DNA of 8,113 nt from Acidimicrobiia bacterium (GTDB lineage Bacteria; Actinomycetota; Acidimicrobiia; IMCC26256; PALSA-555). Of this stretch, positions 1-5,700 are shown piece by piece; within the stretch, counting starts at the first letter, position 1; each line of letters begins with the position of its first letter. Both the position numbers and the translations under genes were made by a program. The notes under the pieces were generated by a model, which had not been told where the DNA came from, did not search any database, and was given only the letters and a program-made list of their open reading frames with translations. The DNA is taken from the NCBI GenBank assembly GCA_022865365.1, contig JALHSW010000070.1, positions 1 through 8,113 of the forward strand, given 5' to 3'.

Positions 1-2
1 TC

Positions 3-989
3 GACGAGACGAGCTTCTCGAAGATGGAGCTGCGGGGCCGCGGCGCCGCCGGGTTCCTCGACCGGGTCTGCGCGAACGAGATGGACCAGCCCGTCGGTTC
101 GGTGATCTACACCCAGCTCTGCAACGAGCGGGGCGGTATCGAGTGCGACCTGACCGCGACTCGGGTCGCTCCCGATCGGTACTTCGTCGTGACCGGCACC
201 GCGTTCGGCAACCACGATCTCGGCTGGGTCCGCAAGCAGCAGGAACTCCTGCCCGAAGGCGACGCAGTGACCGCGCACGACGTCACTGCCGCCTACGCGT
301 GCTTTGGCGTGTGGGGTCCACGCGCTCGCGACATCCTGGCACCGCTGACCACCGCCGATCTCGGCAACGACGCGTTCCCCTATCTCAGCGCACAGGCGAT
401 CACGGTCGGCGCCGTACCCTGCCTTGCGCTGCGGGTCACCTACGTCGGCGAGCTGGGGTGGGAGCTGTACTGCCCGACGGAGTACGGCGGCGCGCTCTGG
501 GACACCCTCTGGGAGGCCGGCACGCCGAACGGCATGCTCGCGGGCGGGTACCGAGCAATCGACGCACTGCGCGTCGAGAAGGGCTACCGGGTCTGGTCGT
601 CCGACATCACCCCCGAAGACAACCCGTACGAGGCCGGCCTCGGGTTCGCGGTGAAGCTCGCCAAGGCGACGCCGTTCGTCGGAAGGGACGCGCTGCGCGC
701 CGTGAAGGAGGCTGGCCCTGCGCGTCGTCTGCGCTGCCTCACCGTCGACGACCCCGGCGCCGTCACCCTCGGCTCGGAGCCCGTCCGGATCGCCGGTGAG
801 GTCACGGGCCGGGTCACGAGCGGGGGCTACGGGTTCCGCGTCGACGCGTCGATCGCGTACGCCTACCTCCCCGCGACGTCGGCTGCGTTCGACACGCGGG
901 TCGAGGTCGAGGTCTTCGGCGAGTGGATCGGGGCGACGGTCATCCGTGACTCCCCGTGGGACCCGACCGGGGAGCGCATCCGCTGGTGA
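3..989 (+). CDS. GcvT-type aminomethyltransferase domain, C-terminal part of a probable FAD-dependent dimethylglycine/sarcosine dehydrogenase-like enzyme (5' truncated)
   Basis: The frame is open from base 3, and the residues before the first ATG (base 24), DETSFSK, already match the start of the GcvT fold, so the gene begins outside the window and the ATG is not its start. Visible in order are the CANEMDQPVGSVIYTQ and NERGGIECDLT segments, the Y-V-G-E-L-G-W-E-L-Y tetrahydrofolate-site motif, ALRVEKGYR, a P-Y-E-A-G-L-G-F segment, and a C-terminal barrel with GRVTSGGYG and VEVEVFGEW. This wording is characteristic of the C-terminal module of DMGDH/SARDH/4-methylaminobutanoate oxidase-like enzymes. 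In these, an N-terminal FAD domain demethylates a secondary or tertiary amine and the GcvT part passes the one-carbon unit to tetrahydrofolate. The FAD domain is not visible, so a stand-alone GcvT paralogue is possible. It is co-directional with the downstream operon but separated from it by a gene on the opposite strand. Family call sure; substrate unknown. Confidence 0.85.
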   Translation, partial: DETSFSKMELRGRGAAGFLDRVCANEMDQPVGSVIYTQLCNERGGIECDLTATRVAPDRYFVVTGTAFGNHDLGWVRKQQELLPEGDAVTAHDVTAAYACFGVWGPRARDILAPLTTADLGNDAFPYLSAQAITVGAVPCLALRVTYVGELGWELYCPTEYGGALWDTLWEAGTPNGMLAGGYRAIDALRVEKGYRVWSSDITPEDNPYEAGLGFAVKLAKATPFVGRDALRAVKEAGPARRLRCLTVDDPGAVTLGSEPVRIAGEVTGRVTSGGYGFRVDASIAYAYLPATSAAFDTRVEVEVFGEWIGATVIRDSPWDPTGERIRW

Positions 990-1017
990 CGGCCGCTTCG
1001 CTACCTTCCGTCACCAG
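983..1017. terminator. Inverted repeat at convergent gene ends, probable bidirectional terminator
   Basis: CTGGTGACGG (983-992) and CCGTCACCAG (1008-1017) are perfect 10-bp complements around a 15-nt loop. The left arm contains the TGA stop (987-989) of the GcvT-type gene, and the loop contains the stop of the stress-protein gene (complement of 1001-1003). There is no T-run on either side. A hairpin exactly at a convergent junction fits a shared terminator of the U-tract-less kind proposed for high-GC actinobacteria. The symmetry is seen directly; termination activity is inferred. Confidence 0.55.
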
Positions 1018-1034
1018 AGGTGACCACGGTCACC
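985..1034. repeat. Four alternating copies of GGTGAC/GTCACC
   Basis: The hexamer GGTGAC occurs at 985-990 and 1019-1024, and its complement GTCACC at 1010-1015 and 1029-1034. Copies 1-2 are part of the 10-bp hairpin. Copies 2-3 form a 6-bp stem around AGA, and copies 3-4 extend to a 7-bp dyad (GGTGACC-AC-GGTCACC). The pairings are mutually exclusive. The last three copies lie inside the stress-protein reading frame. Confidence 0.5.
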
Positions 1035-1438
1035 GGGCATGGCGCGCGGTCGGCGACCTCGCGCGCGACCGAGCGACGGTGCAGCCATCGCCCGACGCGC
1101 GATCGCCGGGTGTGCCCCACGACCACGAGCTCCGCACCGACCGCCCGAGCGAGCAGCGCCGCCACGGGCTCGCCCTCCACGAGGTTGGCGTCGATCGGGA
1201 CGTCGAGGTTCGTCTCGGCCCTCGCCCGGCGAACCGACCGACCGACAACCGACGCCGCATCTTGCTCCGCGAGCGACCGGGGCAGGTTGAACGTGGCGCG
1301 ACGGCAGGGCTCGGGGAAGGTCCAGGCGTGCACGACCTCGACCACTACACCGTCGCGGGTCCGCGCCTCGTCGATCGCCCAGCGCAGCGCGTGTTGGGAT
1401 TCCTCCGAGCCGTCGACGCCGACGACGATGCGAACCAC
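1001..1438 (-). CDS. Universal stress protein (UspA family), single domain
   Basis: This is a 145-residue single-domain Usp protein, the usual size for the family. It opens with beta-strand 1 VRIVVGVDGS, with the conserved Asp at about residue 9 and Ser 11. A central E-G-E-P-V-A-A-L-L helix follows, then AELVVVGH, and it closes with ADRAPCPVTVV, the typical last strand. The nucleotide loop is normally G-x2-G-x8/9-G-S/T. Here it reads G-H-T-R...R-R-S-V, so the second and third glycines are replaced by Arg, and ATP binding may be weak or absent. I prefer the GTG at 1438 because a GGAG (1449-1446) sits 7 nt upstream. A GTG two codons earlier (1444) is only 1 nt from that site. The protein is probably cytoplasmic and regulatory. 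It lies opposite to all other genes here and is divergent from the kinase operon, with which it may share a control region. Confidence 0.88.
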   Translation of the reverse strand: MVRIVVGVDGSEESQHALRWAIDEARTRDGVVVEVVHAWTFPEPCRRATFNLPRSLAEQDAASVVGRSVRRARAETNLDVPIDANLVEGEPVAALLARAVGAELVVVGHTRRSRVGRWLHRRSVAREVADRAPCPVTVVTSGDGR

Positions 1439-1444
1439 GGTCAC

Positions 1445-1518
1445 GCTCCAGGTGGCAGGGCCCCTGCACGACCATTCTGCCTGCGCACGACCACCCTCCG
1501 CTCATCACGGGGGCAGTC
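1445..1518. promoter_or_regulatory. Divergent intergenic region with a dyad and a direct repeat; candidate operator/promoter region
   Basis: This is the only non-coding space upstream of the five-gene operon, so its promoter should lie here unless transcription enters from further left through the stress-protein region. It contains a perfect 6-bp dyad with a single central base (GCAGGG-C-CCCTGC, 1455-1467) and a 9-bp direct repeat GCACGACCA (1466-1474 and 1485-1493, 19 bp start to start). The second copy ends 25 bases before the kinase start. I see no convincing -35/-10 pair. A run of five G (1509-1513), 5 nt before GTG 1519, is the likely ribosome site for the kinase. Regulator binding is inferred. 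Confidence 0.4.
1446..1449 (-). promoter_or_regulatory. Shine-Dalgarno site deciding the usp start
   Basis: GGAG on the minus strand lies 7 nt before the GTG at 1438 but only 1 nt before the alternative GTG at 1444, which favours the shorter product. Confidence 0.5.
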
Positions 1519-3006
1519 GTGACGGCGGTCCTCGCGATCGACCAGGGAACCTCGGGCACGAAGGCTCTCGTCGTGGCGGCCGACGGGGGCGTCCTCGCCC
1601 AACACCAAGTCGAGGTCCACCCCATGGCCCTCGGCGACGGCGCGGTCGAGCAGGACCCCGAGGAGCTGTGGCAGTCGGTCCTCAGCGCGGGCTCGGCTGC
1701 GCTTGCCGAAGGCGGAACGGCGGTCGACGCCGTCGCGCTGGCCAACCAGGGGGAGACCGTCCTCGCGTGGGACCGGGCCTCGGGGACACCACTCGCGCCG
1801 GCATTGGTGTGGCAGGACCGTCGGGCTGCTGCCGTGTGCGAGCGCCTCGCGGCCGACGGCTGGGACGAGCGCCTCGCGGCGCTCACCGGCCTCGAGCTCG
1901 ACCCCTACTTCGTCGCACCCAAGATCACCTGGCTGCGCGAGCACGTCACCCGTGACGGGGTGGCGACCACCACCGACACCTGGCTGCTTCACCGGCTGTG
2001 CGGTGCGTTCGTGACCGACGCGGCAACCGCGTCGCGCTCGCTCGTGCTCGATCTCGATGCCGTCGCGTGGTCCGACGACGCGTGCGAGGCGTTCGGGATC
2101 GATGCGAGGACGCTTCCGGATGTCGTCACGTGCGCCGAGCCGGTCGGCGAGACGACCGTGTTCTCGGACGCGTTCCCCGGCGCATCGGCGCGTGGCGCGC
2201 TCCCTGTCGTCGGCCTCGCGGTCGACCAGCAGGCGGCGCTCTTCGCCGAGCGCTGCTTCGAGCCGGGCGAGGCGAAGTGCACGTATGGAACGGGGGCTTT
2301 CCTCCTCGCAACCATCGGCTCGACCGCGCGCCGATCGACCAGCGGCCTCGTGACGTGCGTCGCCTGGCAGCTACCAGGCACGGGGCCCGGCGGCGTGCAG
2401 TCGCCGGACACGACGTACTGCCTCGACGGCCAGGTGTACACCGTGGGCGCCGCCGTGAGTTGGCTCGCCGAGATCGGCGTGATCGAGCACGCATCGGATC
2501 TCGACCGCCTCGGCAGCACCGTGTCGGATAGCGGCGGCGCGACGTTCGTCCCCGGTCTCGCCGGCCTGGCGGCGCCGTTCTGGAAGCCGAACGCGCACGG
2601 AGCGTTCACCGGGCTCTCCCTGGCGACCGGCCGCGCCGAGCTCGTCCGGGCCCTGATCGAGGGCATCGCCGCGCAGTGCGCATGGCTTGCCCGGGGCGCG
2701 GGTGATGATCTCGGGGCACCGCTCACACGACTGCGCGTGGACGGCGGGCTGACGCAGTCACGCGTGCTCATGCAGGTCCAGGCCGACCTGCTCCAGGCTC
2801 CCGTCGAGGTCTACGCGTCGCCCCACGCGACCGCGCTCGGCGTGGCGGCGTTCGCGCGCCTCGGAGCAGGCGCTACCACGACCGCAGCCGAGGCAGTCGG
2901 TTCCTGGACGCCGTCGGCGATCTACGAGCCGACGATCTCGCGCGACCAGGCGGAGGAGCGACTCCAGACGTGGCGGACCGCGGCCGAGGCCACCCAGAGC
3001 CTGTGA
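1519..3006 (+). CDS. FGGY-family carbohydrate/polyol kinase, glycerol-kinase-like with altered substrate pocket
   Basis: This 495-residue protein has the usual FGGY length. The N-terminal domain begins A-I-D-Q-G-T-S-G-T-K, the ATP phosphate loop. GlpK-like landmarks follow: NQGET (76-80), VWQDRR (97-102), DPYF (128-131), the catalytic segment A-V-D-Q-Q-A-A-L-F with Asp 236, and T-Y-G-T-G-A-F (255-261). The C-terminal ATPase domain carries GLAAPFW and the second FGGY signature LRVDGGLTQS...D near 405-425. Compared by eye with E. coli GlpK, glycerol ligands E84, W103, Y135, D245 and F270 are kept (E79, W98, Y130, D236, F261), but R83 is Gly 78. It should therefore phosphorylate a hydroxyl of a polyol-like molecule with ATP in the cytoplasm, probably not glycerol. 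It is the first gene of the operon; the start is GTG 1519 with GGGGG 5 nt upstream. The stop overlaps the next start by 4 bases. Confidence 0.88.
   Translation: MTAVLAIDQGTSGTKALVVAADGGVLAQHQVEVHPMALGDGAVEQDPEELWQSVLSAGSAALAEGGTAVDAVALANQGETVLAWDRASGTPLAPALVWQDRRAAAVCERLAADGWDERLAALTGLELDPYFVAPKITWLREHVTRDGVATTTDTWLLHRLCGAFVTDAATASRSLVLDLDAVAWSDDACEAFGIDARTLPDVVTCAEPVGETTVFSDAFPGASARGALPVVGLAVDQQAALFAERCFEPGEAKCTYGTGAFLLATIGSTARRSTSGLVTCVAWQLPGTGPGGVQSPDTTYCLDGQVYTVGAAVSWLAEIGVIEHASDLDRLGSTVSDSGGATFVPGLAGLAAPFWKPNAHGAFTGLSLATGRAELVRALIEGIAAQCAWLARGAGDDLGAPLTRLRVDGGLTQSRVLMQVQADLLQAPVEVYASPHATALGVAAFARLGAGATTTAAEAVGSWTPSAIYEPTISRDQAEERLQTWRTAAEATQSL
2952..2958 (+). promoter_or_regulatory. Strong Shine-Dalgarno-like GGAGGAG inside the kinase 3' end
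   Basis: GGAGGAG lies 11 nt before an in-frame GTG at 2970 that would add 11 residues to the downstream dehydrogenase. It could support that longer start, or simply be kinase codons (A-E-E-R). I kept the GTGA overlap start at 3003, because the FAD-binding strand then begins after only a few residues, as is usual in the family. Confidence 0.3.
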
Positions 3007-4397
3007 CGCAGCCGCGGGTCGATGTCGCGATCATCGGCGGTGGCGTCGTCGGGGCCGCGGTCGCGCGACGCCTCGCCCGCACGCGTCTCTCGGTGACCTT
3101 GCTCGAAGCCGGCCCCGACGTCGGCGCGGGAACCAGCAAGGCCAACACCGCGATCCTCCACACCGGCTTCGACACGAAGCCCGGCACGATCGAGGCGACG
3201 CTGGTGCCGCGCGGGTACGAGCTCCTCAGCTCGTACGCACCAGCCGTGGGGATCGCCGTCGAACCTACCGGTGCACTGCTCGTGGCGTGGAACGAGGAGC
3301 AACTCGCCGCGCTTCCCCGCATCGCCGAGAATGCTGCCGTCGTCGGGTACGAGCGTTGCTCATCGCTCGAGGCGGCCGAGTGCTATCGGCGTGAACCACA
3401 CCTCGGCCTCGGAGCCCTCGGCGGGTTGATGGTCCCCGACGAGCACATCGTGTGCCCGTGGACCCCGCCGTTGGCGTTCGCGACCGAGGCGCTCGCCAAC
3501 GGCGCCGCGATCGAGCGGTCCCGACCGGTGCTCGGCGCCGCGAGGATCGGGGACGACTGGCAGCTCGACACGCCGGCCGGACCCCTGCGCACGGGCTGGG
3601 TGGTGAACGCGGCCGGTCTGCGGGGCGACGCCGTCGAGGCGATGCTGGGCCATGCGGGCGCGTTCAGGGTCACCCCCCGCCGGGGTGAGCTCGTCGTGTT
3701 CGACAAGCTGGCCCGTCCACTCGTGCGCCACATCCTCCTTCCTGTACCGACCGGACGCACCAAGGGGGTGCTGGTCGCCCCGACCGTGTTCGGGAACGTG
3801 CTGCTCGGTCCGACCGCCGAGGACGTGCAGGACCCGGCCGACACTTCGTCGACCGCGGCCGGGATCGCGGGGCTCCTCGAGCACGGACGCCGGATCCTCC
3901 CGCAGCTGCTCGACGAGGAGGTCACCGCGGTCTACGCCGGGCTCCGTGCCGCCACCGAGGAGTCCGACTACCGGCTGGCCTCGCGCCCCGAGGAGCGCAC
4001 CGTGTGCCTCGGCGGGATCCGTTCCACCGGCCTCACTGCGTCGATGGCGCTGGGCGAGTGGACCGCCGAGCGACTCGCCGAAGCCGGCATCGATGTCGCC
4101 GAGCGCGCGGACGCCGTCGGCGTGGTGATGCCGAGCCTCGGCGAAGCGGCGGTGCGCCCGTACCAGGACGCCGGGCGCATCGCCGCCGACGCGGCGTACG
4201 GACAGATCGTGTGCCACTGCGAGCGCGTCAGCTCCGGCGAGATCCGCGACGCGTACGACAGCCCACTGCCGCCCGTCGACCTCGACGGGCTTCGGCGGCG
4301 CACCCGCGTCCTCATGGGCCGATGCCAGGGCTTCTACTGCAGTGCCGAGGTCACCGCTCGCGCCGGCAACCCGGCGGCGGCAGGAGCCGGACCGTGA
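3003..4397 (+). CDS. FAD-dependent dehydrogenase (DAO/GlpA-like) with C-terminal BFD-type [2Fe-2S] domain
   Basis: This 464-residue protein has two domains. Residues 5-360 form a DAO-fold oxidoreductase: V-D-V-A-I-I-G-G-G-V-V-G-A-A-V is the FAD Rossmann motif, LLEAG (33-37) ends strand 2 with the ribose-binding Glu, GTSKANTAILHTGF follows, and R-S-T-G-L-T-A-S (340-347) is the C-terminal FAD loop. Residues 400-450 form a BFD-like [2Fe-2S] domain with C404-H-C406 and C441-x4-C446, all four cysteines present. This architecture matches anaerobic glycerol-3-phosphate dehydrogenase subunit A and its uncharacterised relatives, which oxidise an alcohol or amine carbon and pass electrons through the cluster. 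No signal peptide or membrane segment is seen. It is coupled to the kinase by GTGA, so its natural substrate may be the kinase product. A GTG at 2970 is an alternative start. The next gene, also overlapping, is the likely electron partner. True GlpA identity is uncertain. Confidence 0.85.
   Translation: MTQPRVDVAIIGGGVVGAAVARRLARTRLSVTLLEAGPDVGAGTSKANTAILHTGFDTKPGTIEATLVPRGYELLSSYAPAVGIAVEPTGALLVAWNEEQLAALPRIAENAAVVGYERCSSLEAAECYRREPHLGLGALGGLMVPDEHIVCPWTPPLAFATEALANGAAIERSRPVLGAARIGDDWQLDTPAGPLRTGWVVNAAGLRGDAVEAMLGHAGAFRVTPRRGELVVFDKLARPLVRHILLPVPTGRTKGVLVAPTVFGNVLLGPTAEDVQDPADTSSTAAGIAGLLEHGRRILPQLLDEEVTAVYAGLRAATEESDYRLASRPEERTVCLGGIRSTGLTASMALGEWTAERLAEAGIDVAERADAVGVVMPSLGEAAVRPYQDAGRIAADAAYGQIVCHCERVSSGEIRDAYDSPLPPVDLDGLRRRTRVLMGRCQGFYCSAEVTARAGNPAAAGAGP
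4382..4386 (+). promoter_or_regulatory. Shine-Dalgarno AGGAG for the partner oxidoreductase
   Basis: AGGAG lies 7 nt before the GTG at 4394, inside the end of the preceding gene, and fixes the overlapping GTGA start of the third operon gene. Confidence 0.6.
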
Positions 4398-5680
4398 ACG
4401 CCGCCCAGGTCGACGTCGCGGTCGTGGGGGGCGGACCGGCCGGCCTCGCGGCGGCGGTCGCGCTCCGAAGCACTGGAGCGTCCGTCACCGTGCTCGAGCG
4501 CGAGCAGGTACTCGGGGGCATCGCCCGACACGCCGACCACACGGGGTACGGGCTAAGGGAGTTCCATCGCCTGCTGCGCGGTCCGGCCTACGCGCGACGC
4601 TGGGCCGAGCGGGCCGAACACGCGGGCGTGGTCGCGGAGACCGGCACCACGGTCACCGGGTGGTCGAACGACGACGCCACGACCTGCACCCTGACGCTCA
4701 CATCTCCGCAGGGAATCCGGGAGCTGCGCGCTCGCGCCGTCGTGCTCGCGACCGGCACGCGGGAGCGTTCTCGCAGTGCGCGTCTCGTGCCGGGAAGCCG
4801 ACCGCTCGGCGTGCTCACCACCGGCGCGATGCAACAGCTCGTTGCGCTCGGCGAGCGAGCACCCGCCATGTCCGCCGTCGGGAGCCGCGCCGTCATCGTC
4901 GGGGCCGAGCACGTCAGCTTCTCGGCCGTGCTCACGCTGGCGCACGCCGGGTGCACGACCGTCGCGATGGTGACGCCCGAACCCCGTCATCAGTCCTACG
5001 GCGCCCTGAAGGCGATGACCGCGTCGCGTCATCGTGTACCGGTGCTGACGCGCACTGCGGTCACCGAGATCCGCGGCCGACCGCGCGTCGAGTCGGTCGA
5101 GGTCTGCGACCTCGCGACCGGAGCCACGCGGCTGCTGGACTGCGACACCGTGGTGTTCACCGGCGACTGGGTCCCCGATCACGAGCTCGCGCGTCGGGGC
5201 GGGCTGGCGATCGACCGCGCCACGCGTGCACCCCGCGTCGACACCGGGTTGCGGACCGACGCGCCGGGGGTCTTCGCCGCCGGGAACCTCCTCCATGGGG
5301 CCGAGACCGCCTCGGTGTGCGCCGCAAGCGGCGCGTGGACTGCGAAGGCCGTCACCCAGTGGCTGGCTGCCGAGGACCCGAGCACGTGGCCGACAGCGCG
5401 AGGCGTCCGCATCGAGTGTGCGCCGCCGCTGCGCTGGGTATCGCCCAACCTGCTCGTGCCCGGTCAGCGCGCGGTCCCCCACGGGCACCTCCTCGCGCGC
5501 AGCAGCGCGTTCGCCCGCCGCCCCGGGATCGTGGTCTCACAGGGCGACCGAGAGCTCTGGAGCGGGCGTCTGCGGCGCACCGTCCCCACGATGCCCGTCC
5601 ACCTGCCCGCAGGATGGCTGGATCGGGTGGAGCCCGGGGACCCCGTTCGCATCGCCCTGATGCCCAGGGTGACAGGATGA
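4394..5680 (+). CDS. FAD/NAD(P)-dependent pyridine nucleotide-disulfide-type oxidoreductase, partner of the GlpA-like subunit
   Basis: This 428-residue protein begins V-D-V-A-V-V-G-G-G-P-A-G-L (FAD GxGxxG at 12-17), followed by VTVLERE and G-G-I-A-R. The ATG motif VVLATGTRER is at 117-125 and the second FAD loop PGVFAAGN at 291-298. The internal NAD(P) Rossmann motif is degenerate: V-I-V-G-A-E-H-V-S replaces GxGxxG (167-175), so nicotinamide binding is doubtful. No redox-active CxxC pair is present. The last 90 residues (LRWVSPNLLVP..., R-R-T-V-P-T-M-P) resemble the C-terminal domain of the FAD oxidoreductases paired with GlpA-like proteins in Thermotoga and Firmicutes. In those gene sets a small CxxC protein (DUF1667) usually follows, but here it is absent. 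Probable role: accept electrons from the Fe-S dehydrogenase next door and hand them to NAD(P) or another carrier. It is cytoplasmic by sequence. Confidence 0.82.
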   Translation: MNAAQVDVAVVGGGPAGLAAAVALRSTGASVTVLEREQVLGGIARHADHTGYGLREFHRLLRGPAYARRWAERAEHAGVVAETGTTVTGWSNDDATTCTLTLTSPQGIRELRARAVVLATGTRERSRSARLVPGSRPLGVLTTGAMQQLVALGERAPAMSAVGSRAVIVGAEHVSFSAVLTLAHAGCTTVAMVTPEPRHQSYGALKAMTASRHRVPVLTRTAVTEIRGRPRVESVEVCDLATGATRLLDCDTVVFTGDWVPDHELARRGGLAIDRATRAPRVDTGLRTDAPGVFAAGNLLHGAETASVCAASGAWTAKAVTQWLAAEDPSTWPTARGVRIECAPPLRWVSPNLLVPGQRAVPHGHLLARSSAFARRPGIVVSQGDRELWSGRLRRTVPTMPVHLPAGWLDRVEPGDPVRIALMPRVTG

Positions 5681-5700
5681 GCTGAATCAAGGGGGGAACG

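Noticed and set aside
24..989. ATG at 24 as the true start of the first gene
   Set aside because: Residues encoded before it continue the conserved GcvT-domain N-terminus, so the gene is truncated by the window edge.
1023..1444. 11-bp word ACCACGGTCAC repeated at both ends of the stress-protein gene (1023-1033 and 1434-1444)
   Set aside because: Both copies encode Thr-Val-Val beta-strand residues with the same favoured codons; likely not an attachment site or insertion footprint.
1020..1955. 311-codon plus-strand frame running across the stress-protein gene and the kinase start
   Set aside because: It crosses a convincing minus-strand Usp gene and the kinase 5' end in the wrong frame; the translation is Arg/Pro-rich without motifs.
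1519..3006. Glycerol kinase (glpK) by name
   Set aside because: The family resemblance is clear, but the glycerol-binding Arg is missing and the operon contains amine-conjugation genes, so a generic FGGY kinase call is safer.
4271..4290. Perfect 9-bp inverted repeat (GCCCGTCGA / TCGACGGGC) inside the GlpA-like gene
   Set aside because: It encodes P-V-D-L-D-G in frame between the Fe-S cysteines; alternating GTC-GAC-type codons readily give such symmetry, and it is not near a gene end.
4553..5488. 311-codon minus-strand frame within the FAD oxidoreductase gene
   Set aside because: A low-complexity Arg/Gly/Ala-rich translation without family features; the plus strand holds the conserved FAD motifs.
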